64,000 bases of DNA from Chloroflexota bacterium (GTDB taxonomy: Bacteria; Chloroflexota; Anaerolineae; CG2-30-64-16): positions 1-64,000 of the forward strand of contig JAPLHB010000047.1 in assembly GCA_026389845.1 (NCBI GenBank). Reading direction: 5' to 3'. The notes beneath the pieces were generated by a model. That model saw only the letters and a program-made list of their open reading frames with translations, searched no databases and was not told where the DNA came from. Position numbers and translations under genes: made by a program. Below are positions 7,448 through 15,284 of this stretch, in pieces; within the stretch, counting starts at the first letter, position 1, and each line of letters begins with the position of its first letter.

Positions 7448-8677
7448 TCAGACAACCTCCAGGCCGAGAGCAGCGCCCGGATGCTCCAGGTGTTGCTTGA
7501 TCTGGCTCAGAAACGTCGCGACGGCTGCACCGTCCATCACGCGATGATCGGCGACGACGGTGACGGCGACCACGGGCTTAACCCTGATCTCGCCCCCTTC
7601 GAGCACTACCTGCTCCCGCCTGGCGCCGACGCCCACGATGGCACTCTGCGGCGGGTTCAGCAACGGAATCGAGAGCGTGATGCCCAACATGCCGACGTTG
7701 GTCATGGTGATCGTGCCGCCCTCCAGATCGCCCAGGGGCAGCCGATTCTGCTCGGCCGCGTGCTGCAGCCGGATGATCTCCCCCGCGACCTCGCGCAATG
7801 GCCGGCGGCCGGCGTTCTGCACCACCGGCACAACCAGACCGCGCTCCGAGGCCATGGCGACGCCGAGGTTGACATCGCGGTAGAACCGAATGCCCTCTTC
7901 GGTCCAACTGGCGTTGGCGCCGGGGCACGCCCCAGCGGCCCGTGCGATGAGCGCCGCCATCAGATGGGTGTAGGTCAGACGGTAGCCTTGGGCCAACTCC
8001 CAGCCGGGCCGGAGCTGATTCTTGAACTGTTCCAGCGCGGCCAGGTCTACATCGCAGGCCGCGGCCATTTGGGGAATGGCGGCCGCCTGCGACATGCGGG
8101 CGGCCATGGCCTTCTGCAACGGTGTGGGGCGCACCAACTCATAGGTTGAGATTGAGGTTGAGGCTGAGATAGGCGAAGGCTCCGGCGCGGGCGGCGCAGG
8201 CTTGACCAGTAGCGCGGCAGGCGCGGGCGGCGGGAGCGTCTTGTGCGCATCAGCGTATGCCTGCACATCGGCCTCACGCACGCGCTTCTGGCCGCTGAAC
8301 GCCTGCACGGCTTTCAGGTCTACGCCCAGCTCGCGTGCCATCCTGCGAGCGATAGGCGACGCGGGGATCAGGTCATCAGCCATCGGCCCGGCGGCCCCCG
8401 GGCTTGCGACGTTCGCAGGCGCTCCCGGCGGGATCTCGCCGGCCGCGCCGATGTAGGCCACTGGTGTGCCGACCGGCACGGTTTCACCGGCCCGCACCAG
8501 GATCTTCAGGAGCAGACCCGGTTCCTCGGCCGGCACTTCGACGGCCGCTTTGTCGGTCTCCACGGTGAAGAGAATCTGCCCTGGGCTGACAGGCTCACCT
8601 TCGGCAGCCAGCCAGTCGAGGATGCGTCCTTCCTGCATTTCGTAGGTGAGCTTGGGGAGAATCACGGGTGAAGCCAC
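7448..8677 (-). CDS. 2-oxoacid dehydrogenase E2, dihydrolipoamide acyltransferase
   Basis: This complete 409-residue E2 has three parts. A lipoyl domain covers residues 1-78, with lipoylated Lys in VETDKAAVEV. A peripheral-subunit-binding domain lies at about 105-140 (ASPIARRMARELGVD), after an Ala/Pro-rich linker. The acyltransferase domain has DHRVMDGAAVATFL near its end. It is the first gene of the minus-strand operon. The start is GTG with GAGGTG upstream. No E3 (lipoamide dehydrogenase) is in the window, so E3 is presumably shared. It is distinct from the E2 at 3-458 (DHRALDG versus DHRVMDG). Confidence 0.92.
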   Translation of the reverse strand: MASPVILPKLTYEMQEGRILDWLAAEGEPVSPGQILFTVETDKAAVEVPAEEPGLLLKILVRAGETVPVGTPVAYIGAAGEIPPGAPANVASPGAAGPMADDLIPASPIARRMARELGVDLKAVQAFSGQKRVREADVQAYADAHKTLPPPAPAALLVKPAPPAPEPSPISASTSISTYELVRPTPLQKAMAARMSQAAAIPQMAAACDVDLAALEQFKNQLRPGWELAQGYRLTYTHLMAALIARAAGACPGANASWTEEGIRFYRDVNLGVAMASERGLVVPVVQNAGRRPLREVAGEIIRLQHAAEQNRLPLGDLEGGTITMTNVGMLGITLSIPLLNPPQSAIVGVGARREQVVLEGGEIRVKPVVAVTVVADHRVMDGAAVATFLSQIKQHLEHPGAALGLEVV

Positions 8678-8706
8678 GCGGCACCTCGCGCATTTGCATT
8701 AATAAG

Positions 8707-8774
8707 ATCAGATATGCTATGATGGTCATCAGATGTGTTGGAACCACTCTAGCACAGTCACCGGCAAAAGTCAA
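8707..8774 (-). promoter_or_regulatory. Promoter of the E2/E1/AbfD-like operon with GntR half-sites
   Basis: Read on the minus strand, TTGACT (8769-8774) and TAGAGT (8746-8751) are 17 bp apart. Downstream lie CATCTGATG (plus-strand 8727-8735) and a second ATCTGAT (8707-8713). The same half-site forms the operator of the GntR gene at 707-733, which suggests control by that regulator. Confidence 0.65.
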
Positions 8775-8805
8775 AACGCCAGACCTGATCGGTGATCTCA
8801 GATGG

Positions 8806-8855
8806 TTGACAAAGTTGCCATCAGGATGCTATACTGTTAACCGTCAATCGTTAGC
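8806..8855 (+). promoter_or_regulatory. Promoter plus GYTAAC-N8-GTTARC operator upstream of the UroD/M24 operon
   Basis: TTGACA (8806-8811) and TATACT (8830-8835) are 18 bp apart. The operator GTTAACCGTCAATCGTTAGC occupies 8836-8855, directly after the -10. The same 20-bp operator, -10, -35 and spacer length occur on the minus strand before the glycyl radical enzyme (18543-18593). The two operons should respond to one regulator. Confidence 0.8.
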
Positions 8856-8905
8856 AATACCGTTCGTTTTGCTGACCGTACGCCAGCCGCACCCTATCGG
8901 ACTTG

Positions 8906-9019
8906 ATGAAGAAGCAACATCTTGAGCGCAATGACGTCTCGCCAACGCGTCGAGGTAACGCCGCACGGTTCAAGGCCGCCGAGATTCTGGCGTTGATTCG
9001 CGAGGTGCACGGCAAGTAA
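8906..9019 (+). CDS. Possible 37-residue leader or small protein
   Basis: An open frame of 37 codons starts 50 bp after the operator of the 8806 promoter and ends before a hairpin. The peptide starts MKKQHLERNDVSPTRRGN and ends AAEILALIREVHGK. It is basic with an amphipathic end, and its codon use resembles neighbouring genes. The ribosome site (CGGACTT) is weak. I recognise no family. It could be a small protein, a regulatory leader, or the tail of a decayed gene. Confidence 0.35.
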   Translation: MKKQHLERNDVSPTRRGNAARFKAAEILALIREVHGK

Positions 9020-9041
9020 GCTACCCAACCTCACCCCCTGC

Positions 9042-9081
9042 CCCCTCTTCTGATGACAGACTGTTGTCGTCAGGAGAGGGG
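9042..9081. repeat. Imperfect hairpin in the 5' leader
   Basis: Two 17-base arms, CCCCTCTTCTGATGACA and TGTCGTCAGGAGAGGGG, match at 15 of 17 positions around a 6-base loop. The element lies between the small frame and the UroD-like gene and could affect mRNA stability or be a repeat remnant. Confidence 0.55.
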
Positions 9082-9155
9082 GAGAAGTGCATCTTGGCGA
9101 GTCTCTCATCCACTTCAGAAGTGCGGATAGTGGGTGAGGGAAAAAGGAGGCAACG

Positions 9156-10244
9156 ATGCAACTCAACATAGACCCCGCCAGGCTCCAACGACATCAGGCA
9201 TTTTACAACCGTCAGCCAGCCGACCGGCCGCTGATCGGCTCCTGGTTGTTCGGCTTTTTCATCCACCAGCAATACCCCAGCGTGGCTGCGGCCATGCAGC
9301 CCGGTCCCATCCAGCCGGAAGACATCCCGATCGAGCTTTTTCTCAAGGACGTGGACGCCCTCTACGAGGCGTACACGGCGCTTGACGACGACTATCCCTT
9401 CTCGACAGGCGCGTTTTACGGCGTGCCCTGGATGGAAGCCATCATGGGTTGCCCGGTCTATTTTTCGGGCACCAACATGTATACCGGCCCGTGTATCACC
9501 GACTGGAACGCTTACGACTGGCGCCGCCCCACGCTTGACAATCCCTGGGCCAGGAAGCTGCTGGAGTTCCTGGCCGCGCTGATCGAGCACGCCGGCGGTC
9601 GCTTCTCCTGTGGGCCGACGTTGATGCGTGGCCCCGCCGACATCTGCTCTGCCATGCGGGGCAGCACCAACCTGGCTCTCGACCTGTACGACTGCCCGGA
9701 AAACGTGCGGCGGCTGGCCGAAATCTGCTCGGACGTGTGGATCGAGGCCGGCCAGGCCCAGTTGGCCCTGGTGCCCGAATCGGAGAACGGCTACCTCGTC
9801 GGCTGTGCGGGGCTGCGCTGCTGGATGCCGGAGAAGGGGGTCTGGCTGCAGGACGACGCAGTGTCGGTGCTCTCGCCGCGCTTTTACCGTGACCTGTTCC
9901 TGCCCCAGGCGCGCCGGATCGCCGCGGCGTTTCCCGCGGTCGCCTTCCACCTGCACGGTAACTATTTGTGGCCGGTAGACCTGTTGCTGCCGGTGCCCGA
10001 AATTGACGTTTTGGAGATAAACTACGACGTCGGCGTCTGTCAGCTCGACAAGCTCATCCCGGCTTGGCGGAAAATCCAGGAACGCAAGCCGTGTCTGGCC
10101 TTTGCCGACGCGACGCTGGCCGAGTTCGATCACATCCTGGCCGAGTTGTCCCCAACGGGCCTGTCATTGCAGACTATCTCGCCGACGCTGGAGAACGCCA
10201 GGGCGAAACGCGATCTGATCTATGGCAAGGAGAGCCGACGATGA
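9156..10244 (+). CDS. UroD-superfamily protein, divergent HLH subfamily
   Basis: This 362-residue protein has the overall pattern of the UroD/MtaA barrel but lacks the usual PRERVxxALxxxxPDRVP start. It begins DPARLQRHQAFYNRQPADRP and carries GVPWMEAIMGCP (about 89-100) and MRGPADI (about 158-163). Where methyltransferases have HxCG it has HLHG (H265, H267). The protein at 31982-33040 shares all these marks, so they form a subfamily. The stop overlaps the start of the M24 peptidase (ATGA), implying coupled translation. AGGAGG precedes the ATG. The promoter is shared with the glycyl radical enzyme operon. Superfamily membership is fairly sure; the reaction is unknown. Confidence 0.75.
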   Translation: MQLNIDPARLQRHQAFYNRQPADRPLIGSWLFGFFIHQQYPSVAAAMQPGPIQPEDIPIELFLKDVDALYEAYTALDDDYPFSTGAFYGVPWMEAIMGCPVYFSGTNMYTGPCITDWNAYDWRRPTLDNPWARKLLEFLAALIEHAGGRFSCGPTLMRGPADICSAMRGSTNLALDLYDCPENVRRLAEICSDVWIEAGQAQLALVPESENGYLVGCAGLRCWMPEKGVWLQDDAVSVLSPRFYRDLFLPQARRIAAAFPAVAFHLHGNYLWPVDLLLPVPEIDVLEINYDVGVCQLDKLIPAWRKIQERKPCLAFADATLAEFDHILAELSPTGLSLQTISPTLENARAKRDLIYGKESRR

Positions 10245-11443
10245 TTCAGGAAAGCACACTCGATTCGCAGAATCGTGTAAACAAAGAACTCACACGCGCG
10301 CGCGCCGAGCTTCAGGGTGCCGGCGCGGACTGGGCCTTGCTGTCCTCAACGGAGAACGTCACCTACGTCAGCCATTGGGAGACGCCGAATCAGTACGGGC
10401 CGATGTCGCATCTGTCCTACGCGCCGTCTCTAGCCCTCTTCGGCGTGGCGGAGCCGGCCAGTTGCCTGCTGGTCCACAATTACTACGCCGCGGGAGCCAG
10501 GAGCCAGACCGCCTTCGATGAGGTCGTCGGGTACGATTTGGTGCAACTGTTCGCACCGTACGCGAAGACGTCGCCCAAAGACAACTTCGTCGCGCTGCTG
10601 CGGGCCACGCTCGGTCGCCACGGTCTGAATCGAGGCAAGATCAAGCTGGCCGTCGAAGAAGGCTCGCTGCCCGCGATCGTCGTGCAGATATTGGCCGAAG
10701 ACTGCCCCGGCGTGGAGCTTCTCTCCGCCGTGCCGGCCCTGACCACCGCGCGCATGGTCAAGACCGAGCGCGAGATCGAGCTGCTCCGCTTCGCCGCCGA
10801 GGTGATCAACGTGGGTCAGAAGGAGTTTATCCGCCAGTGCCAGACCGCGGGCCAGAGCGATTGGGAGATGTGGGCCGGCATCACGCAGGCGATGCAGATG
10901 CGGGCCGCCCGGCCGCTTTTCGTCTCCGGCGAGCTGGTGACGGGCGAGCGGTGTCGCGAGATCGCGCCCGGCGGGCCGGTCGGCTACGTCACCCGGCCCG
11001 GCGACCTGGCGCGGCTGGACGTCAGCCCCCGCATCAACGGCTATTGGGGCGACCTGACCAACACGCTGGTCATGGGCGGGGTGGCGCCGACCGCGAAGCA
11101 AAAGCTCTTCAAGAACGCCGCGCGCGCTGCCTTCTACGCCGCGGCCGACGCGTTGCGCCCCGGCCGGCGGGCGTGCGACGCGTTCGCAGCGGCCGAAGCT
11201 GCCTTCGCCGGCCACGGGCTGCAAATCGCCCACTACGCCGGCCACCAGATCGGCATCACGGTCAATGAAGCCCCCTGGCTGATCCCCAGCGACGAGACCC
11301 CCATTCGGGTCGGCATGGTGTTCAGCATCGAGTGCGGCAGCTACGAAGGGACGGCCGGCCAGATCGGCGCGCGCGTGGAGAAGTCGGTCATCGTGCGCGA
11401 AGGCGATCCGGAGATCTTCCCCGATTTCGATTGGGTTTTCTAA
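10241..11443 (+). CDS. M24-family metallopeptidase (Xaa-Pro dipeptidase/creatinase type)
   Basis: This 400-residue protein has an N-terminal creatinase-like domain and a C-terminal pita-bread domain. All five metal ligands of the peptidase family are visible: Asp in RLDVSPRINGYWGD (two), His in AHYAGHQIG, Glu in VFSIECGSY and Glu in GARVEKSVIV. Proteins of this fold act as proline dipeptidases, creatinases or related C-N hydrolases. The start ATG overlaps the stop of the preceding UroD-like gene and follows AAGGAG. A longer frame to 10064 lies inside that gene. The first bases (10247-10280) are duplicated exactly at 47675-47708. Confidence 0.85.
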   Translation: MIQESTLDSQNRVNKELTRARAELQGAGADWALLSSTENVTYVSHWETPNQYGPMSHLSYAPSLALFGVAEPASCLLVHNYYAAGARSQTAFDEVVGYDLVQLFAPYAKTSPKDNFVALLRATLGRHGLNRGKIKLAVEEGSLPAIVVQILAEDCPGVELLSAVPALTTARMVKTEREIELLRFAAEVINVGQKEFIRQCQTAGQSDWEMWAGITQAMQMRAARPLFVSGELVTGERCREIAPGGPVGYVTRPGDLARLDVSPRINGYWGDLTNTLVMGGVAPTAKQKLFKNAARAAFYAAADALRPGRRACDAFAAAEAAFAGHGLQIAHYAGHQIGITVNEAPWLIPSDETPIRVGMVFSIECGSYEGTAGQIGARVEKSVIVREGDPEIFPDFDWVF

Positions 11444-11479
11444 CAGTCTGTCGAACAGTCGCCGCTCTCCGACAGACTG
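11444..11479 (+). terminator. Hairpin after the M24 gene
   Basis: Ten-base arms CAGTCTGTCG (11444-11453) and CGACAGACTG (11470-11479) form a perfect stem with a 16-base loop right after the stop. There is no T tract, so it may be a weak or Rho-assisted terminator. Confidence 0.5.
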
Positions 11480-11566
11480 CTAGATTCGGACCGAGAACCT
11501 CGTTTGACGTCAAAATAATATCGTATCAATTGGCTGCAATCGCCCTAGCAGTGATCCACAAACCAC

Positions 11567-11613
11567 TTGACAAAGGGCCTGGGGAATGCTAGACTGTTAT
11601 CAGTTGTCCGACA
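11567..11613 (+). promoter_or_regulatory. Promoter and FadR-type operator of transporter 1
   Basis: TTGACA (11567-11572) and TAGACT (11590-11595) are 17 bp apart. TTGTCCGACA (11604-11613) follows and resembles the TTGTCnGACAA palindromes bound by FadR-subfamily GntR proteins. About 220 bp of untranslated leader separates it from the gene. Confidence 0.7.
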
Positions 11614-11832
11614 TTCACGTTACCTGACATTAGAGATCCTCCCATCTGGCTGCCAAGACGTAGCTCATCAAGTTTGCCGTGTTGATCCGGTGCACGGCCA
11701 TCGGCTGACTTATTCGCTGAACGGGAATTTTACAGAGCAAGTTCAGGAAGGAGAGAATAGCCTATGACGGCTCACTGAACCGAATCGTCTCAGAGCAAGT
11801 TTACCAACAGATTCACCAAAGAGAGGAAAGCC

Positions 11833-13185
11833 ATGACAACTCCAGAATCCCGCCTGATTAGCCGTCGCAAGTTCCTCAAGGCAGCAGCCGTTGGCGCGGC
11901 AAGCACAGCGCTCGCTGCGTGTGCACCCACTGCCGCCCCCACCGCCGCACCGGCTGCCCCCAAGGCGGCTACCGCCGCACCGGCCGCGCCCGCCGTCAGC
12001 AAGGGCCTGAAGAAGACCGTCCGTTATCTGGGCTGGTGGTTCGAGGAAGGAAACCGCGGCAAAACCCACCTGGCCTTCGTCGATGAGTTCAACAAGTCAC
12101 AGAACGACATCGAGGTCAAGACCGAGAACATCCCCTTCGACAACTACACGACCAAGACGATCGTCGGCGCCCAGTCCGGCGCCCTTGACGGCGACATCCT
12201 TGCCGAGACCCCGGAACTGGCGCCCCGCCTGATCGCCGCGGATCTGCTCGCTCCGCTGGACGACGTCCTCACCCGCAACAACATCAAGGACCTGAGCTCG
12301 GCGCACGATGCCATGCGCAAGAACGGGCACATCTACGGCCTCGACGTGGTGACGGTGGCCTTCGGCCTCCTCTACAACATGAACCGCTACAAGGAGGCCA
12401 ACATCACGCCTGCGAAGACGCCGGACGAGTTTGTCGACGTCTGCAAGAGGTTGACCGACCGCTCCAAACAGAAATACGGGATCTTTGCGGTCCACCAGGT
12501 CAACGCGCCTTCGGACTTCTGGTTCACGCTCGAGCTGTGGTGCATGCCTTACGGCGGGGTGTGGGCCAAGGGCAAGACGCCCATGTTGACCTCCGATCCG
12601 ATCATCAAGGGGCTCAAGCTGTTCAAGCAGTTGTACGACGTGGCCTTCCCGCAGGGCGCCGATGGCGCCGAGGGCACGCGCTTGTTTGGGACAGGATCGA
12701 TTGCGCAGGCGTTGTGGGTCTCCGCAGCCATCGGCGGCTATAAGGTCACCTACCCCGATCAGTATCCGTTGTGGCGCAGCGCGCCGATTCCGTGGCAGAG
12801 CAACACGTCGATCGCGCGCATCCACCCGCTGATGGTCAACAAGGCCTCCAAGGTCATCCCGGAGGCGCTGGAGTTCATCACCTACGTGTACAAGCCGGAC
12901 AACTACCGGCGGCTGGTGGAAGGCTGCGAGGACGTGATCTTCGCCCAGAAATCAGCGGAGGACAAGGCGTACCTGGACAAGCTGGAGTGGCTGAAGCCAG
13001 GCTACTACGATGTCAAGTACGTGACCCCGTTCGACATCGTGGGCGACTTCGTCTATAACTTCAACGAGTTTGGCCAGATCGTCATCACGAACTTTGCCAA
13101 TTGCCTGACCGCCAACAAGCCGGTTGAGGAAGCGATGGCGCAGGCGCAGAAGGAAGCGGAAGCGCTGGCCGCACGCATCACATAA
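11833..13185 (+). CDS. Extracellular solute-binding lipoprotein of a sugar ABC transporter (transporter 1)
   Basis: This 450-residue family-1 (MalE/UgpB-like) binding protein has a twin-arginine signal (SRRKFLKAAAVGAAS) ending in lipobox Cys30. A low-complexity Pro/Ala/Thr linker follows, then the mature domain. It would sit outside the membrane and deliver a sugar or glycoside to the permeases at 13354 and 14303. The start follows GAGAGGAAAG. A 15-bp hairpin separates it from the permease genes, so more binding protein than permease is probably made. No ABC ATPase is in the operon. The ligand is unknown; the upstream operator suggests induction by a pathway acid through a FadR-type regulator. 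Confidence 0.88.
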   Translation: MTTPESRLISRRKFLKAAAVGAASTALAACAPTAAPTAAPAAPKAATAAPAAPAVSKGLKKTVRYLGWWFEEGNRGKTHLAFVDEFNKSQNDIEVKTENIPFDNYTTKTIVGAQSGALDGDILAETPELAPRLIAADLLAPLDDVLTRNNIKDLSSAHDAMRKNGHIYGLDVVTVAFGLLYNMNRYKEANITPAKTPDEFVDVCKRLTDRSKQKYGIFAVHQVNAPSDFWFTLELWCMPYGGVWAKGKTPMLTSDPIIKGLKLFKQLYDVAFPQGADGAEGTRLFGTGSIAQALWVSAAIGGYKVTYPDQYPLWRSAPIPWQSNTSIARIHPLMVNKASKVIPEALEFITYVYKPDNYRRLVEGCEDVIFAQKSAEDKAYLDKLEWLKPGYYDVKYVTPFDIVGDFVYNFNEFGQIVITNFANCLTANKPVEEAMAQAQKEAEALAARIT

Positions 13186-13198
13186 GATGCGCCTGAGT

Positions 13199-13236
13199 AT
13201 CAGGCTGCCCGTCTGTATGATGACGGGCAGCCTGAT
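13199..13236 (+). terminator. Strong hairpin between binding protein and permease genes
   Basis: Perfect 15-base arms ATCAGGCTGCCCGTC and GACGGGCAGCCTGAT enclose an 8-base loop. There is no U tract, so it is more likely an mRNA-stabilising or attenuating stem. A weak TACAAT (13277-13282) followed by GGTTAATATCGTTTAGCC may be a second promoter for the permeases. Confidence 0.65.
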
Positions 13237-13353
13237 CTATGTCCTCTCGCATTTCCGTATGGCGCCCCAGACATGGTACAATGGTTAATATCGTTTAGCC
13301 TGTGATTTCATCGACTTCACCAGGGATAGGCACCCAGGAGGCTACGCGGCACA

Positions 13354-14301
13354 ATGAGCCAAACAGCAGACGCCACCGCATTGCCCAGCATCAACCGGGC
13401 ACATCCCAGGTATGTTCACCGCCAGCGCCTTCACCTGCTGCCCTACCTGCTGGTGCTGCCCATCATCCTCTATGAGGGCGTCATGATGCTGTATCCCATC
13501 GCGCAGGGCTTTTGGGCGAGCTTCAGCCGGATCGAGTTGGCGTCGAACCGGCCGTCGACCTGGATCGGACTGGCCAACTACGAGCGCATGCTGGCAGACC
13601 CCCAGTTCTGGAATTCGATGCGGGTGACCGTGACCTTCACAGTGGCGGTCATCATCATCGCGCTCGGCGCCGGCCTCTTCACGGCAATGCTCTTCAACCG
13701 CCCGTTCCGTGGCCGGCCCGTGGCGCGCGCGGCGTTGATGCTGCCCTGGGCGTTTCCTGAGGTACCGGTGGTCATGCTCTTCATCTGGATCGTCAGCCCC
13801 CAGTTCGGCGTGATCAACCTGCTTGTCCGCTGGATCCCCGGCGTCACCCAGAATCCGCAGTGGCTCCAGATTCCGACCCTGGCGATGGGTGTGGTGGTCC
13901 TGGTCGCCGCGTGGAAGGCGTTCCCTTTCTACAGCCTGGTCCTCCTGGCGGCCCTGCAATCCGTGCCGCAGGAGCTCTATGAAGCCGCCAAGGTGGACGG
14001 CGCGAGCGCTGTGGGATTGTTCTGGAACATCACCGTCCCGGGCATCCGCAGCACATTGGAGCTGCTTATTGTGCTTGCCTCCATCTTCTCCTTCAAGCAG
14101 TTCAACATCATCTACTTGATGACCGGCGGCGGTCCGTCCTTGGCGACTGAAACGATCGTGATGCGGATCTACAACACGGCTTTCCGCTTCTACGACTACT
14201 CGTACGGCGCGACGATGGCGGTCGCGGGCTTCTTGGCCTCGCTGGCGATTGCGGTGGTCTTCATCATTGTGCAGGCCCGCCGGGCACAGGAGTATGCGTG
14301 A
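13354..14301 (+). CDS. Sugar ABC transporter permease, MalF type (transporter 1)
   Basis: This 315-residue inner-membrane protein has about six membrane segments. The first follows a basic N-terminus (LLPYLLVLPIILYEGVMML). The ATPase-contact EAA loop is ELYEAAKVDGASAVGLFWNI. It pairs with the permease at 14303 to form the channel. AGGAGG lies about 13 bases before the ATG, a long spacing. Genes are one base apart at the 3' end, indicating co-translation. Confidence 0.9.
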   Translation: MSQTADATALPSINRAHPRYVHRQRLHLLPYLLVLPIILYEGVMMLYPIAQGFWASFSRIELASNRPSTWIGLANYERMLADPQFWNSMRVTVTFTVAVIIIALGAGLFTAMLFNRPFRGRPVARAALMLPWAFPEVPVVMLFIWIVSPQFGVINLLVRWIPGVTQNPQWLQIPTLAMGVVVLVAAWKAFPFYSLVLLAALQSVPQELYEAAKVDGASAVGLFWNITVPGIRSTLELLIVLASIFSFKQFNIIYLMTGGGPSLATETIVMRIYNTAFRFYDYSYGATMAVAGFLASLAIAVVFIIVQARRAQEYA

Positions 14302-14302
14302 T

Positions 14303-15178
14303 ATGGCTGAACTCGCTGCAGGCGCGCGAATGGCTGGCAGGAAGCCCACGCTGCCGGTGGTGCTGAGCAGGATAGGGCTCTATGGTACGATTACGGCGGT
14401 CTCGCTGGCGACTCTTTTCCCGATCTACTGGATGTTGGTCTGCACCTTCCAGCCTAACTTGTACACCTTACACTGGCCGCCGCCCCTGATTCCCGTGGCC
14501 CTCACCTTTAACCAGTTCGGGCCGTTGTTCCAGAATCACCCGCTCGCGGTCTGGCTGAGAAGCTCGTTGTTTATTGCCTCGATCGCGATGGTGACGTGCA
14601 CGATCCTGACGGTGTTCGGCGCCTATGCGCTCTCCAGCTTGCGCTGGAAATTGCGCACCGCTTACGGCATGTTTCTGCTGCTCATCCAGATGCTGCCCGA
14701 GATCCTCACCATCATTCCACTCTATGTGATTTACCGGCGGTTGGATCTGCTGGACAAGATCCCTGCCGTCTCGGCGATTGATGCTGCATTCACGCTGCCG
14801 ATCTGCATATGGATCCTGAAAAACGTCTTCGATGCAGTGCCCGCGGAAGTTCTGGATGCGGCGGTGGTGGACGGCTGCACCGAGTTGAGCGTATTGTGGA
14901 AGATTGTCCTGCCGCTCTCGACGCCCGGCCTGGTCGCGGTCGCCGTGGTCTCTTTCTTCTCGGCCTGGAATGAGTTCCTGTTTGCCTCGATCATGCTCGC
15001 CAGCCAGGACAATACGCCAGCCACGGTCGGCATACCCACGCTCAAAATGTTCGGGTTCACCCCGGTAGAGCAGTACATGGGTGCGGGACTCCTCTTCTCC
15101 ATTCTGCCGGTGGTCTTCTACCTGTCCATGCAGCGCTACATTATCTCGGGCCTGACGGCAGGCGCGGTCAAGGGGTAG
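14303..15178 (+). CDS. Sugar ABC transporter permease, MalG type (transporter 1)
   Basis: This 291-residue inner-membrane protein is the second permease of transporter 1. Its EAA-like loop is EVLDAAVVDGCTELSVLWKI and its C-terminus (RYIISGLTAGAVKG) is typical of MalG proteins. The start at 14303 is one base after the MalF-type stop, with AGGAG inside the previous gene. An upstream ATG at 14294 is too close to that site. A strong terminator follows at 15212. Confidence 0.9.
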   Translation: MAELAAGARMAGRKPTLPVVLSRIGLYGTITAVSLATLFPIYWMLVCTFQPNLYTLHWPPPLIPVALTFNQFGPLFQNHPLAVWLRSSLFIASIAMVTCTILTVFGAYALSSLRWKLRTAYGMFLLLIQMLPEILTIIPLYVIYRRLDLLDKIPAVSAIDAAFTLPICIWILKNVFDAVPAEVLDAAVVDGCTELSVLWKIVLPLSTPGLVAVAVVSFFSAWNEFLFASIMLASQDNTPATVGIPTLKMFGFTPVEQYMGAGLLFSILPVVFYLSMQRYIISGLTAGAVKG

Positions 15179-15211
15179 CTTCACGCTGACGGATTTTCTG
15201 GAGGCGACAAC

Positions 15212-15254
15212 AAAGGAGGTTGGACGGGCGCTTCGCGCCCGTCCAACCTCCTTT
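15212..15254. terminator. Bidirectional intrinsic terminator
   Basis: Perfect 19-base arms, AAAGGAGGTTGGACGGGCG (15212-15230) and its complement (15236-15254), enclose the stable loop CTTCG. An A tract on one side and TTTT on the other make it work in both directions, between transporter 1 and the convergent activase gene. Confidence 0.92.
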
Positions 15255-15284
15255 TATCATTCGAGACCGGTCAGGCGAGGGGCG

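Noticed and set aside
9021..10133. 370-codon minus-strand open frame
   Set aside because: It lies opposite a UroD-like gene with a strong ribosome site and conserved motifs; the translation looks like a shadow.
13254..13300. Second promoter and operator before the transporter 1 permeases
   Set aside because: TACAAT and GGTTAATATCGTTTAGCC resemble the glycyl radical operator only in part and no -35 is convincing; kept only as a remark.
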